From Sphingomonas sp. FARSPH (GTDB lineage: Bacteria > Pseudomonadota > Alphaproteobacteria > Sphingomonadales > Sphingomonadaceae), in assembly GCF_003355005.1 (NCBI RefSeq), contig NZ_CP029986.1, positions 62,001 through 126,000 on the forward strand: 64,000 bases of DNA. The letters are read 5' to 3'. Shown piece by piece: positions 56,462-64,000 of the stretch; the stretch's first letter is position 1; each line of letters starts with the position of its first letter. Under the pieces are notes generated by a model. That model was given only the letters and a program-made list of their open reading frames with translations, searched no databases and was not told the DNA's origin. Position numbers and translations under genes: made by a program.

Positions 56462-57805
56462 ATGAGCAAGCACCAAGTTCGACAGAAAAGCTGGAAGAGG
56501 AAGAGCCTAGTCGCAGTTCTGCTCCTCGCATTCCCCGTGTCGGGATCACTGGCGCAGACGTCCGCACCGTCATCGGCCGTGCCTTCGGAGCCTCCCTTCA
56601 CCCTTGAGCGCGCTCTGGCGCTTGGCGGCGCCGTTTCTCCTTCGATTGCGGCCGGAACTGCAGGCGTACAGGCCGCGACGGCTGGTCGCCGCGTGGCGGC
56701 GCTTCGCCCCAACCCCGAGATCGTCGTCGAAACCGCGAACGTCGCCGGCAGCGGCGAATATCGCGGACTCCGCAGCGCGGAAACTACCGCGGGCTTGGCG
56801 CTTCCGATCGAGCTTGGCGGCAAGCGATCGGCGCGAGTCGCGGTCGCGGACGCGCAGATCGACCGGGCGCGGATCGGCGCGGCCATCGCGATCGCCGACC
56901 TCACACTCTCAATCACGCAGAGCTACATCGAGGCTGCGGCGGCCGAGCGGCGGTTGATTGTCGCACGCGAGCAAGCCGGCCTTGCGGCTGAGGGCGCGCG
57001 GGCGGCACGGGTGCGTGTGACAGCAGGCGCGGCGTCGCCGATCGAGCAACAGCGCGCCGAGGTGCTTCGCATCAACGCGGAGACCGCGGTGGAACGGGCC
57101 GCGCGCACTGCCGAGGTGGCGCGCGCGAACCTGGCGAGGCTGATCGGCCAGCCCGTGACCGGGCCGCTGGATACGGCTTGGTTCGAGCGGATCGGCGGCT
57201 ACGGACCCACCCAGCTTATCTCGGCCGAGGGCACGCTGGCGCTGGCAGCGGCCAATGCTGACGCGCGCACCGCGAGCGCCCAGGTCCGGCTCGCGCGGGC
57301 GCAGCGCATCCCCGACGTGACGGTGAGCGCGAGCGCGCGCCGACTTGAGGCAACGAACGATGTGGCGGCGGTATTCGGCGTGTCGGTCCCCTTTCCGGTG
57401 TTCAACAATGGTCGCGCGGCCATTGCCCAGGCCCAGGCACAGGCAACCCAGGCGGAGGCGCTACGCCGGGTGGCGTTGCTAGAGGCCGATCGGTCGATCG
57501 CGAGCGCGCAGGCCGAGCTTGCCAATGCCGCGACGACCGCGCGCACGGCGGGAGGACCGGCGCTGACCGCAGCCGCGGAGGCCGCCCGCATCGCACGCCT
57601 CGGCTACGCGGCGGGCAAGTTCAGCCAACTCGATCTTTTGGAGGCCGAGCGGACGCTTCGCGAAACGCGCGCCGCAGCGATCGACGCCCTTGCCACATAC
57701 CGCGACGCGGAGGCCCGCCTGGCGCGGCTCACCGCGCCAGCCACCCTATCGGCCGAGCAGACGCCCTCGAGTGCGCGCCCCGCCATCCCCGGAGATATTC
57801 GATGA
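56462..57805 (+). CDS. czcC: RND outer-membrane factor CzcC (second system)
   Basis: The 447-residue TolC-type channel has a signal peptide (SLVAVLLLAFPVSGSLA) after a basic start, then the same CzcC landmarks as 35186: ALRPNPEIVVETANVAGSGEYRG, PIELGGKRSARVAVADAQ, SPIEQQRAEVLRINAETA and FSQLDLLEAERTLRETR. It ends in a Ser/Pro-rich tail. The czcB start overlaps its stop by ATGA. Intact and in the natural czcCBA order. Confidence 0.92.
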   Translation: MSKHQVRQKSWKRKSLVAVLLLAFPVSGSLAQTSAPSSAVPSEPPFTLERALALGGAVSPSIAAGTAGVQAATAGRRVAALRPNPEIVVETANVAGSGEYRGLRSAETTAGLALPIELGGKRSARVAVADAQIDRARIGAAIAIADLTLSITQSYIEAAAAERRLIVAREQAGLAAEGARAARVRVTAGAASPIEQQRAEVLRINAETAVERAARTAEVARANLARLIGQPVTGPLDTAWFERIGGYGPTQLISAEGTLALAAANADARTASAQVRLARAQRIPDVTVSASARRLEATNDVAAVFGVSVPFPVFNNGRAAIAQAQAQATQAEALRRVALLEADRSIASAQAELANAATTARTAGGPALTAAAEAARIARLGYAAGKFSQLDLLEAERTLRETRAAAIDALATYRDAEARLARLTAPATLSAEQTPSSARPAIPGDIR

Positions 57806-58974
57806 TCTTATCTGACAAGCGTTTGTTGGGCGGCGTGGCAGCGGCGGTGCTCGTTGCGGCGGCGGGCGGGTTCACCGTCGCACGATGGACGGCCGACACC
57901 CCGGCCGCGCCCGCGCCCGAGGGTGGCAAGTCCGAGGCGGCCGAAGCGGAGGCGGCGCCGAGCGATACGCTCCCGATGAGCGCCGAGATGATGAAGAGAA
58001 CGGGCGTCACCACCGAAACCGTCAATCCAGGCGGGTTGGCGGCCGAGATCGTGGCCCAGGCGACGGTCGCACCGTCGCCCACGGGCGAGGCGATCGTGAC
58101 GGCGCGCGCGGGGGGCGCGGTGACGCGGGTATTCAAACGATTGGGCGATCCTGTCAGACGCGGCGAGGCGCTGGCGATCGTCGAAAGCCGCGACGCCGCC
58201 CAGATCGCGGCCGACCGGACAGCGGCCGCGGCGAAAGCGACTCTTGCCCAACGCAACCTTGCGCGCGAACGCTATCTTTACGGCCAAAAGGTCTCGCCGC
58301 GTGTTGACCTCGAAACGGCGCAGGCGGAAGCCGCATCAGCGGCGGCCGAGGCGCGGCGTGCGAGCGTCGCGGCAGGAGCGGCCAATGTCACCAGCGACGG
58401 GCGCGGCGTCGTCGTCGCCTCTCCAATCGCGGGACGCGTGACATCGGAAAATGTCAGCCTGGGCGCGTTCGTGCAACCGGAGACCGAGTTGTTCCGCGTC
58501 GCCGATTCCAGTCAGATACAGATCGAGGCGGCGGTTGGACCTGCGGACGCGCAGCGGCTCGCGCCTGGTGACAGGGCGATCATCGACCTGCCAGACGGAT
58601 CCACGACCAGCGCCCGTGTTCGCGCCGTGACGCCGACCTTGAGCGGCGAAACTCGCGCTGCGACCGCGGTGCTCGACGTGATCGGCGGTCGGCTTCAGCC
58701 GGGCTTGGCCGTGCGCGTGCGGCTGTTTCCGAGCCGCAGCGGTGCATCGACCGCGATCGTGGTGCCCGAGGAGGCGGTGCAATCGCTCAATGCTCGCGAC
58801 GTGGTGTTCGTCCGCACGCCCAAGGGGTTCAAAGCCGTCCCCGTCACCACCGGGCAGCGCAGCGCCGGCCGCATCGAGATCGTGTCCGGTCTCGCATCGG
58901 GTCAGACCATCGCCACCAAGAACGCATTCCTGCTCAAGGCCGAACTCGGCAAGGGCGCGGGCGAGGAAGAATAA
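57802..58974 (+). CDS. czcB: RND periplasmic adaptor CzcB (second system)
   Basis: The 390-residue adaptor has an N-terminal helix (LLGGVAAAVLVAAAGGFTVA), an acidic Ala-rich linker, a barrel-sandwich domain and coiled-coil hairpin (DAAQIAADRTAAAAKATLAQRNLARERYLYGQKVS, about residues 130-185), then a beta barrel and a membrane-proximal domain (VVFVRTPKGFKAVPVTTGQRS). The first system's CzcB is a lipoprotein, this one is anchored by a helix. It overlaps czcC and is three bases from czcA. Confidence 0.92.
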   Translation: MILSDKRLLGGVAAAVLVAAAGGFTVARWTADTPAAPAPEGGKSEAAEAEAAPSDTLPMSAEMMKRTGVTTETVNPGGLAAEIVAQATVAPSPTGEAIVTARAGGAVTRVFKRLGDPVRRGEALAIVESRDAAQIAADRTAAAAKATLAQRNLARERYLYGQKVSPRVDLETAQAEAASAAAEARRASVAAGAANVTSDGRGVVVASPIAGRVTSENVSLGAFVQPETELFRVADSSQIQIEAAVGPADAQRLAPGDRAIIDLPDGSTTSARVRAVTPTLSGETRAATAVLDVIGGRLQPGLAVRVRLFPSRSGASTAIVVPEEAVQSLNARDVVFVRTPKGFKAVPVTTGQRSAGRIEIVSGLASGQTIATKNAFLLKAELGKGAGEEE

Positions 58975-58977
58975 CAG

Positions 58978-61900
58978 ATGATCGTCAATCTCATTGCGCT
59001 GGCTGTCCGCGCGCGTTGGGCGGTTCTGTTCATAATTTTGGGGATCGCCGGCATCGGTGTTTGGCAGCTCACCAAGCTGCCGATCGACGCCGTGCCCGAC
59101 ATCACCAACAACCAGGTGCAGATCAACACGGTCGATCGGCGTCTTTCGCCGGTCGAAATGGAAAAGCTCGTCACTTATCCGATCGAGACCGCGCTTGCCG
59201 GCATCCCCGGCCTAGAGACGACCCGATCGATTTCGCGCAACGGTTTCAGCCAGGTCAGTGCGATCTTCTCCGAAGGCACTGACCTCTATTTCGCGCGGCA
59301 GCAGGTAGGCGAGCGGCTGACCCAGGCGCGCGACACGCTTCCCGATGGTGTCCAGCCGCAGATCGGTCCCGTGACCACCGGGCTCGGCGAAATCGTGATG
59401 TATACGGTCCGCTTCGCCAATCCGGGAGGAAAAGGAGCCAGGAGCGCGAACGGCCAGCCCGGCTGGCAGTCTGACGGGAGCTATCTGACGCCGGAAGGCG
59501 AGCGGCTGACCAACGAGGTTGAACAAGCCGGATACCTGCGCACCGTGCAGGACTGGATCGTCCGGCCGCAGCTACGTTCTGTTCCCGGCGTGGCCGGCGT
59601 CGACTCGATCGGCGGATATGCCAAGACGTTCGTGGTCGAACCCGATCCGGTGAAGCTCTCCACCTACGGCATCTCCTACAGCGAGCTTGGTGAGGCTCTG
59701 GAGAACGCCAATCTGGCGGTAGGCGCTAACTACTATAATCGCGGCGGTGAAGGCTATCTCGTGCGCCTCGACGCGCGGGTGCGCTCGGTGGACGAGATCA
59801 AGAACGCCGTCGCTGCCACCCGAGGCGGCGTGCCGATCACGGTGGGACAGATCGCCAACGTTGAGAGCGGGGGCGATCTTCGCACCGGCGGGGGCAGCGT
59901 GAACGGCAAGGAAGCCGTGATCGGCACCGTTTTGATGTTGATCGGCCAAAACAGTCGGATCGTCGCGCAGGACGTGGCCGCGAAGCTGGATCAGATCGGG
60001 AAAACATTGCCGCCGGGCGTCGAAGTCGAGATCGTGCTCGATCGCGCCAAGCTCGTCAGTGCCACGGTCGCGACGGTCGAACGTAACCTGACCGAGGGCG
60101 CGATCCTTGTTGCCGCGGCGCTATTTCTGTTGCTCGGCAATTGGCGCGCGGCGCTGATCGCGGTGCTCGTGATCCCGTTCTCGTTCCTGATGATGGCGAT
60201 GGGGATGAACGCCTTTCGCGTCCCCGGAAACCTGATGAGCCTGGGCGCGCTCGACTTCGGCCTGATCGTCGATGGCGCGGTCATCATCATCGAAAACTGC
60301 CTGGCGAGGCTCGCGCACCGGCAGGAGCATGAGGGGCGGCTCCTCACCCTTCGCGAGCGGCTTGAGGAGACCATGCGGGCCTCCCAGGAGATGATTAAGC
60401 CCACCGTGTTCGGGCAGGCAATCATCCTGCTCGCGTTCGCGCCGCTGCTCATGTTCACCGGCGTTGAGGGCAAGACCTTCTCGCCGATGGCGATCACGAT
60501 CATGCTCGCGCTTGTCGCCGCGTTCATCCTCGCGCTGACCTTCGTGCCCGCGATGGTCGCGCTGCTGATCCGGGGCCGCGTCGCCGAGAAGGAAGTGTGG
60601 CTGATCGCCAAGACCAAGGCACGCTATCTACCGCTCCTCGACAAGGCAATTGCGCGCCCGTGGCCGTTCATCCTTGGCGGCCTGGCATTCTTTCTGGCGG
60701 CGATCCCCGCGTTCGGGCTTCTGGGAAGCGAGTTCATCCCCCAGCTCGACGAGAAGAACATCGCGCTCGCGTCCACACGCGTGCCATCCGTCAGCCTGGA
60801 ACAGTCGTTGGTGATGCAGCGCGAGGTTGAAGCGGCCGTCACCAAGCTGCCCGAGGTCGAATTGATGTTCTCGAAAACCGGCACGGCCGAGGTCGCGACC
60901 GACCCCATGCCGCAGAATATGTCGGACGGGTATGTAATTCTTAAGCCGCAGGATCAGTGGCCGGCAGGCGTCCATACCAAAGCGGACGTGATCGAGCGGA
61001 TTGAGAAAGCGTCTCGGGGTCAGCTCGGTCAGCTCTACGAGATGAGCCAGCCGATCCAGCTCCGCTTCAACGAGCTGATCGCCGGCGTGCGCGGAGACGT
61101 CGCGATCAAGCTCTACGGCGACGATCTCGACAAGATGGCGCAGACCGCTGGCGAGATGGTCCGCATTCTACAGTCGATCCCCGGAGCGGGCAGCGTCAAG
61201 GCCGACCAGGTTGGCGGTGCGCCCACGCTCGACGTCAAGCTCGATCGCGCCGCCATCGCGCGCTACGGCCTGACGGTTAGGGAAGTCGCCGATACCGTCT
61301 CCGCGGCGTTGGGCGGTCGCGAATCCGGGTTGCTCTACGAGGGCGACCGGCGGTTCGACATCACCGTGCGGGTGCCCGAGGCTACACGAATCAACCTCGA
61401 TGAAATTCAGGCGCTACCGGTGTTGCTGCCCAGCGAAGCCGGCCAAGCGCGCCAGCAGGTGCCGCTTGCCCAGGTGGCGCAGATACGCGTCACCGAGGGG
61501 CTGAATGAGATCAGGCGCGAGAACGGCAAACGTCGCCTCGCCATCCAGGTCAACCTCTTAGGTCGCGATGCCGGGTCGTTCGTCACAGAGGCACAAGCCA
61601 AGATCGCGCGGGTGAAGCTGCCTGCCGGTTATTATCTTGAATGGGGCGGACAGTTCCAGAGCCTCCAGGATGCGAGCCGCAGGCTCGCGGTCGTGGTGCC
61701 CTTGTGCTTCCTTGCCATCTTCGGGTTGCTTTACATGGCGTTGGGCGGGTTCGCGCGCGCCGGGGCGGTATTCTTGGCCGTGCCCTTAGGGCTGGCGGGC
61801 GGTGTGTTCACGCTCGCGCTGACCGGCATCGCCTTTTCGGTGTCGGCCGCGGTCGGGTTCATCTGCCTTGCCGGCGTTGCCGTGCTGAACGGACTGGTCG

Positions 61901-62259
61901 TGATGACCGCGATCCGGGAGCGTATCGAGAACGGCGCGCCGATCGCCGAGGCGATCCGCAACGGCATGGCGGACAAGATGCGCGCGGTTGTCATGACCGG
62001 GTTCGTGCCGGCGATCGGCTTCGTGCCGATGGCACTCGCGCACGGCACCGGCGCCGAGGTGCAAAAGCCTTTGGCGACGACGGTGATCGGCGGCCTAATC
62101 GCCGCCACCATCCTGACGCTGCTCGTCCTTCCCGCCATTGCGCGGGTGGTGCTCGGCTGGGGCGAGCGGGCGAGCAAGCGCGGTGATCCCGCACGGCATG
62201 ATCCCGAACCGCACGACGGCGGGGGAGCGCACCAGCTCCCTGGACCGGGCACGATATGA
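58978..62259 (+). CDS. czcA: Heavy-metal RND efflux pump CzcA (second system)
   Basis: The 1093-residue HME-RND pump has the CzcA opening LPIDAVPDITNNQVQINT, the helix IV proton motif GALDFGLIVDGAVIIIENCLARL and the full twelve-helix layout with two periplasmic loops. It is clearly related to but not identical with the copy at 30759. The long C-terminal tail is His/Asp-containing (HDPEPHDGGGAHQLPG). It is likely the energised part of a second Zn/Cd/Co efflux system. The DUF190 gene follows. Confidence 0.92.
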   Translation: MIVNLIALAVRARWAVLFIILGIAGIGVWQLTKLPIDAVPDITNNQVQINTVDRRLSPVEMEKLVTYPIETALAGIPGLETTRSISRNGFSQVSAIFSEGTDLYFARQQVGERLTQARDTLPDGVQPQIGPVTTGLGEIVMYTVRFANPGGKGARSANGQPGWQSDGSYLTPEGERLTNEVEQAGYLRTVQDWIVRPQLRSVPGVAGVDSIGGYAKTFVVEPDPVKLSTYGISYSELGEALENANLAVGANYYNRGGEGYLVRLDARVRSVDEIKNAVAATRGGVPITVGQIANVESGGDLRTGGGSVNGKEAVIGTVLMLIGQNSRIVAQDVAAKLDQIGKTLPPGVEVEIVLDRAKLVSATVATVERNLTEGAILVAAALFLLLGNWRAALIAVLVIPFSFLMMAMGMNAFRVPGNLMSLGALDFGLIVDGAVIIIENCLARLAHRQEHEGRLLTLRERLEETMRASQEMIKPTVFGQAIILLAFAPLLMFTGVEGKTFSPMAITIMLALVAAFILALTFVPAMVALLIRGRVAEKEVWLIAKTKARYLPLLDKAIARPWPFILGGLAFFLAAIPAFGLLGSEFIPQLDEKNIALASTRVPSVSLEQSLVMQREVEAAVTKLPEVELMFSKTGTAEVATDPMPQNMSDGYVILKPQDQWPAGVHTKADVIERIEKASRGQLGQLYEMSQPIQLRFNELIAGVRGDVAIKLYGDDLDKMAQTAGEMVRILQSIPGAGSVKADQVGGAPTLDVKLDRAAIARYGLTVREVADTVSAALGGRESGLLYEGDRRFDITVRVPEATRINLDEIQALPVLLPSEAGQARQQVPLAQVAQIRVTEGLNEIRRENGKRRLAIQVNLLGRDAGSFVTEAQAKIARVKLPAGYYLEWGGQFQSLQDASRRLAVVVPLCFLAIFGLLYMALGGFARAGAVFLAVPLGLAGGVFTLALTGIAFSVSAAVGFICLAGVAVLNGLVVMTAIRERIENGAPIAEAIRNGMADKMRAVVMTGFVPAIGFVPMALAHGTGAEVQKPLATTVIGGLIAATILTLLVLPAIARVVLGWGERASKRGDPARHDPEPHDGGGAHQLPGPGTI

Positions 62260-62273
62260 AAATGGAGCCAAGC

Positions 62274-62621
62274 ATGAACCAGCAAGCCAGACTGCTCCGC
62301 ATCTACACCGACGAGGCCGCCTATGTCGGAGATCGCAAGGTCTATGAGGTTGTCGCCTCTCGGGCGCGAGACGCCGGGCTTGCCGGAGTGACGGTCCTGG
62401 AGGCGCTCATCGGATTCGGCCGATCGGCGCACGTCCACCGTCGCCATGTGCTCGAAAGCGACCGCGCCGTGGTCGTCGAGATCGTCGACGAAGACCCTAG
62501 GCTGCGTTCGTTTGCGACCCAGCTCGCCGACGTTCCGGAGATCGGACTGATTACCTTGGAGGCGGTCGAGATCATTACCCCGACGGCCGACGCTGACCAC
62601 AACGGAGGGGCGAAACGATGA
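62274..62621 (+). CDS. DUF190 family protein
   Basis: The 115-residue protein has the DUF190 pattern: ARLLRIYTDEAAYVGDRKVYEVVASRARDAGLAGVTVLEALIGFGRSAHVHRRHVLE. It adopts a PII-like trimeric fold and may bind nucleotide or ions to gate an adjacent transporter. GGAG lies seven bases before the ATG at 62274; an ATG at 62256 that overlaps the czcA stop (ATGA) is an alternative. Its stop overlaps the exchanger start. Confidence 0.85.
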   Translation: MNQQARLLRIYTDEAAYVGDRKVYEVVASRARDAGLAGVTVLEALIGFGRSAHVHRRHVLESDRAVVVEIVDEDPRLRSFATQLADVPEIGLITLEAVEIITPTADADHNGGAKR

Positions 62622-63907
62622 TGAGGCAAGTCGATCTCTTCCCTTCGGAGGCGCATCCAGCATCGTTGCGCCGCTTCGTCATGCTGGTCGCGCTAACCGC
62701 GCTTGCCATGATCCCAGCCATTATTCTGAGGATCGAGGGGTGGCGGCCAAACCCTCTGCTCGACGCCATGCTGTTCGGCGCTGCCATCCTGGCAGCCGGC
62801 TTCTACCTGTCATGGGGAGCGGAAGCCGCGGAGTCGCGCATCTCCGCGGGCCTGATCGTCGCCATCGTGGCGCTGATCACCGTGCTCCCGGAATATGCCG
62901 TGGACTTCTACTACGCCTACTCGGCTGGGGCTAATCCAGGGTCCAATTACGTCCACTATGCGGCAGCAAATATGACCGGTGCGAACCGGCTGCTGGTCGG
63001 CATCGCCTGGCCGCTTCTGGTGCTGCTTCATTGGCGCAAGACAGGCGAACGCGCAATTTCGCTTTCTAGCGCCAACCGGGTCGAGATCCTCTTCCTCCTC
63101 GTGCCCAGCCTTTATGCGTTCAGCGTCCTCTTGAAGGACGCAATCAGCATCGTCGATACGGTCCTGCTCATTGCTTTGTTCGGCCTGTATATGTGGCGAG
63201 CGAGCGACAAGGGTGAAGGCGCGGGCAGCGACGACGACGATGATGACGAGCCCGGTCCTGCGGCTGCGCTCACCCTGCTCTCTCCGACGCGCCAATGGCT
63301 TGTCATGGGCGGACTGACCTTGGTGGCAGCCGCGGTAATCCTCGCGTCGGCGGAGCCGTTCGCCGAAGCGATGGTCGACTCCGGCCGTCAGCTCGGGTTC
63401 GACGAGTTCCTGCTGATCCAATGGCTCGCGCCGCTCGCCAGCGAAGCCCCCGCGGTCACAGTCGCCATTCTCTTCGTGTTGGCGAGGCGGTCCGAACAGG
63501 GCTTAGCGACGATGATTTCCGACAAGATCAACCAGTGGACCTTGCTGGTCGGCATGTTGCCCCTCGCCGTCAGTCTAGGTGCGGGCCAGCTTTCGAGTTT
63601 ACCACTCGACGCGCGCCAGCATGAGGAGTTCTTCCTGACCGCGGCGCAGTCGCTGTTCGGCATCGCCCTCCTACTTCGCCTCGGGCTGAGCTTGCTTGGG
63701 GCGGCAGCGCTTGCCGGGCTATTCATCGTTCAGGTCGTGCTCGCTGTAGCCTGGCAGGGTGATGAGGCACGCACTGTCGCCAGCTTGACCGCACTCGGCT
63801 GGTTTTACATCGTGCTCGCCGGCGGGCTCTTTGCTTTGAACGCCAAGTATCTGGCGGGACTCGTGGGTGCCATTCGACCTCAAAGGCATCGGGGAGAAAA
63901 TGCATGA
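62618..63907 (+). CDS. Sodium/calcium exchanger-family membrane protein
   Basis: The 429-residue protein has about ten helices in two halves. Each contains a conserved acidic pattern of the CaCA superfamily: VALITVLPEYAVDFYYAYSAG and FLLIQWLAPLASEAPAVTVAILFV. An acidic cytoplasmic loop (GAGSDDDDDDEPGP) lies between them. It probably exchanges a divalent cation for H+ or Na+. Its start overlaps the DUF190 stop (ATGA). It ends the second czc operon as seen here. Confidence 0.85.
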   Translation: MMRQVDLFPSEAHPASLRRFVMLVALTALAMIPAIILRIEGWRPNPLLDAMLFGAAILAAGFYLSWGAEAAESRISAGLIVAIVALITVLPEYAVDFYYAYSAGANPGSNYVHYAAANMTGANRLLVGIAWPLLVLLHWRKTGERAISLSSANRVEILFLLVPSLYAFSVLLKDAISIVDTVLLIALFGLYMWRASDKGEGAGSDDDDDDEPGPAAALTLLSPTRQWLVMGGLTLVAAAVILASAEPFAEAMVDSGRQLGFDEFLLIQWLAPLASEAPAVTVAILFVLARRSEQGLATMISDKINQWTLLVGMLPLAVSLGAGQLSSLPLDARQHEEFFLTAAQSLFGIALLLRLGLSLLGAAALAGLFIVQVVLAVAWQGDEARTVASLTALGWFYIVLAGGLFALNAKYLAGLVGAIRPQRHRGENA

Positions 63908-63940
63908 TGTTTCGGCAATGACGATGGAACCGTTGGCAGG

Positions 63941-64000
63941 ATGAAACAGCGGCACCCCGTCGTCCTCGATCGCGATTACGTGCCGCGCTGGGCCGCCCCG
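63941..64000 (+). CDS. Start of a gene running off the window (unknown)
   Basis: An ATG preceded by GGCAGG opens a frame that reads MKQRHPVVLDRDYVPRWAAP to the right edge. It lies 33 bases after the exchanger stop on the same strand and may continue the operon. Too little is present to identify it. Confidence 0.35.
   Translation, partial: MKQRHPVVLDRDYVPRWAAP

Noticed and set aside
1..64000. tRNA, rRNA or replication origin
   Set aside because: No cloverleaf, rRNA segment, rep gene or convincing iteron group was seen by eye; a covariance-model scan was not possible.

Overview
The window looks like an accessory replicon (plasmid or genomic island) of a sphingomonad-type alphaproteobacterium. 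The base composition is very GC-rich, the efflux, DedA, MgtC and copper proteins are of a type I associate with Sphingomonadaceae, and there are many insertion sequences and broken genes. This is an inference from protein character; no rRNA, tRNA or replication gene is present to prove it.

Layout. 1-9.4 kb: a partial nucleoside deaminase, an ISNCY-type insertion sequence, two hypothetical genes, an IS30 element split by a precisely bounded IS66 element, then two unrecognised genes that sit directly behind a HWE sensor kinase. 9.4-19.5 kb: the kinase and a divergent response regulator, a GGDEF fragment abutting a copB fragment, a copper-type cluster (copB remnant, PepSY, DUF305, DUF411, Cys-rich peptide), a MauE-glutaredoxin fusion with a divergent MerR regulator, a COG4705 membrane protein, a metzincin-like peptidase, and a truncated second copy of the MauE-glutaredoxin locus beside an array of short repeats. 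19.5-23.5 kb: CDF remnant, IS110, Tn3 remnant, then a DedA/MgtC group.

23.6-38 kb is the core: a minus-strand run of 15 metal-homeostasis genes, mostly overlapping start-to-stop. In order these are a CDF exporter, a His-rich periplasmic protein, CzcC, CzcB, CzcA, an SRPBCC protein, an MliC-like lipoprotein, an orphan FliE, a bestrophin, a second MliC-like lipoprotein, a ZIP transporter, another CDF exporter, a ZntA/CadA P-type ATPase and a HAD phosphatase. A divergent MerR/CadR-type regulator with a clear operator stands at its head.

38-48.4 kb: a SIMPL protein, a truncated MFS gene joined to half of an IS21, a TetR-controlled OMF-HlyD-permease-permease exporter operon with no ATPase gene, then the other half of an IS21 and a deletion scar made of pieces of a paralogous exporter operon. 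48.6-53.1 kb: a catalase-like protein, an unknown protein, a DyP peroxidase, a thioesterase and a TetR regulator. 53-64 kb: a second czc region. It starts with debris (an in-frame CzcC-transposase chimera, His-rich proteins, an FTR1 tail, a czcC stub) and continues as an intact plus-strand operon czcC-czcB-czcA-DUF190-cation exchanger.

Functionally the window describes a bacterium handling Zn/Cd/Co and Cu stress. Metal is moved across the inner membrane by CDF and P-type exporters and from the periplasm to the outside by two RND pumps, with ZIP, bestrophin and periplasmic lipoproteins as accessories. Recombination among the repeated metal genes and IS elements has left many junctions where unrelated genes are fused.
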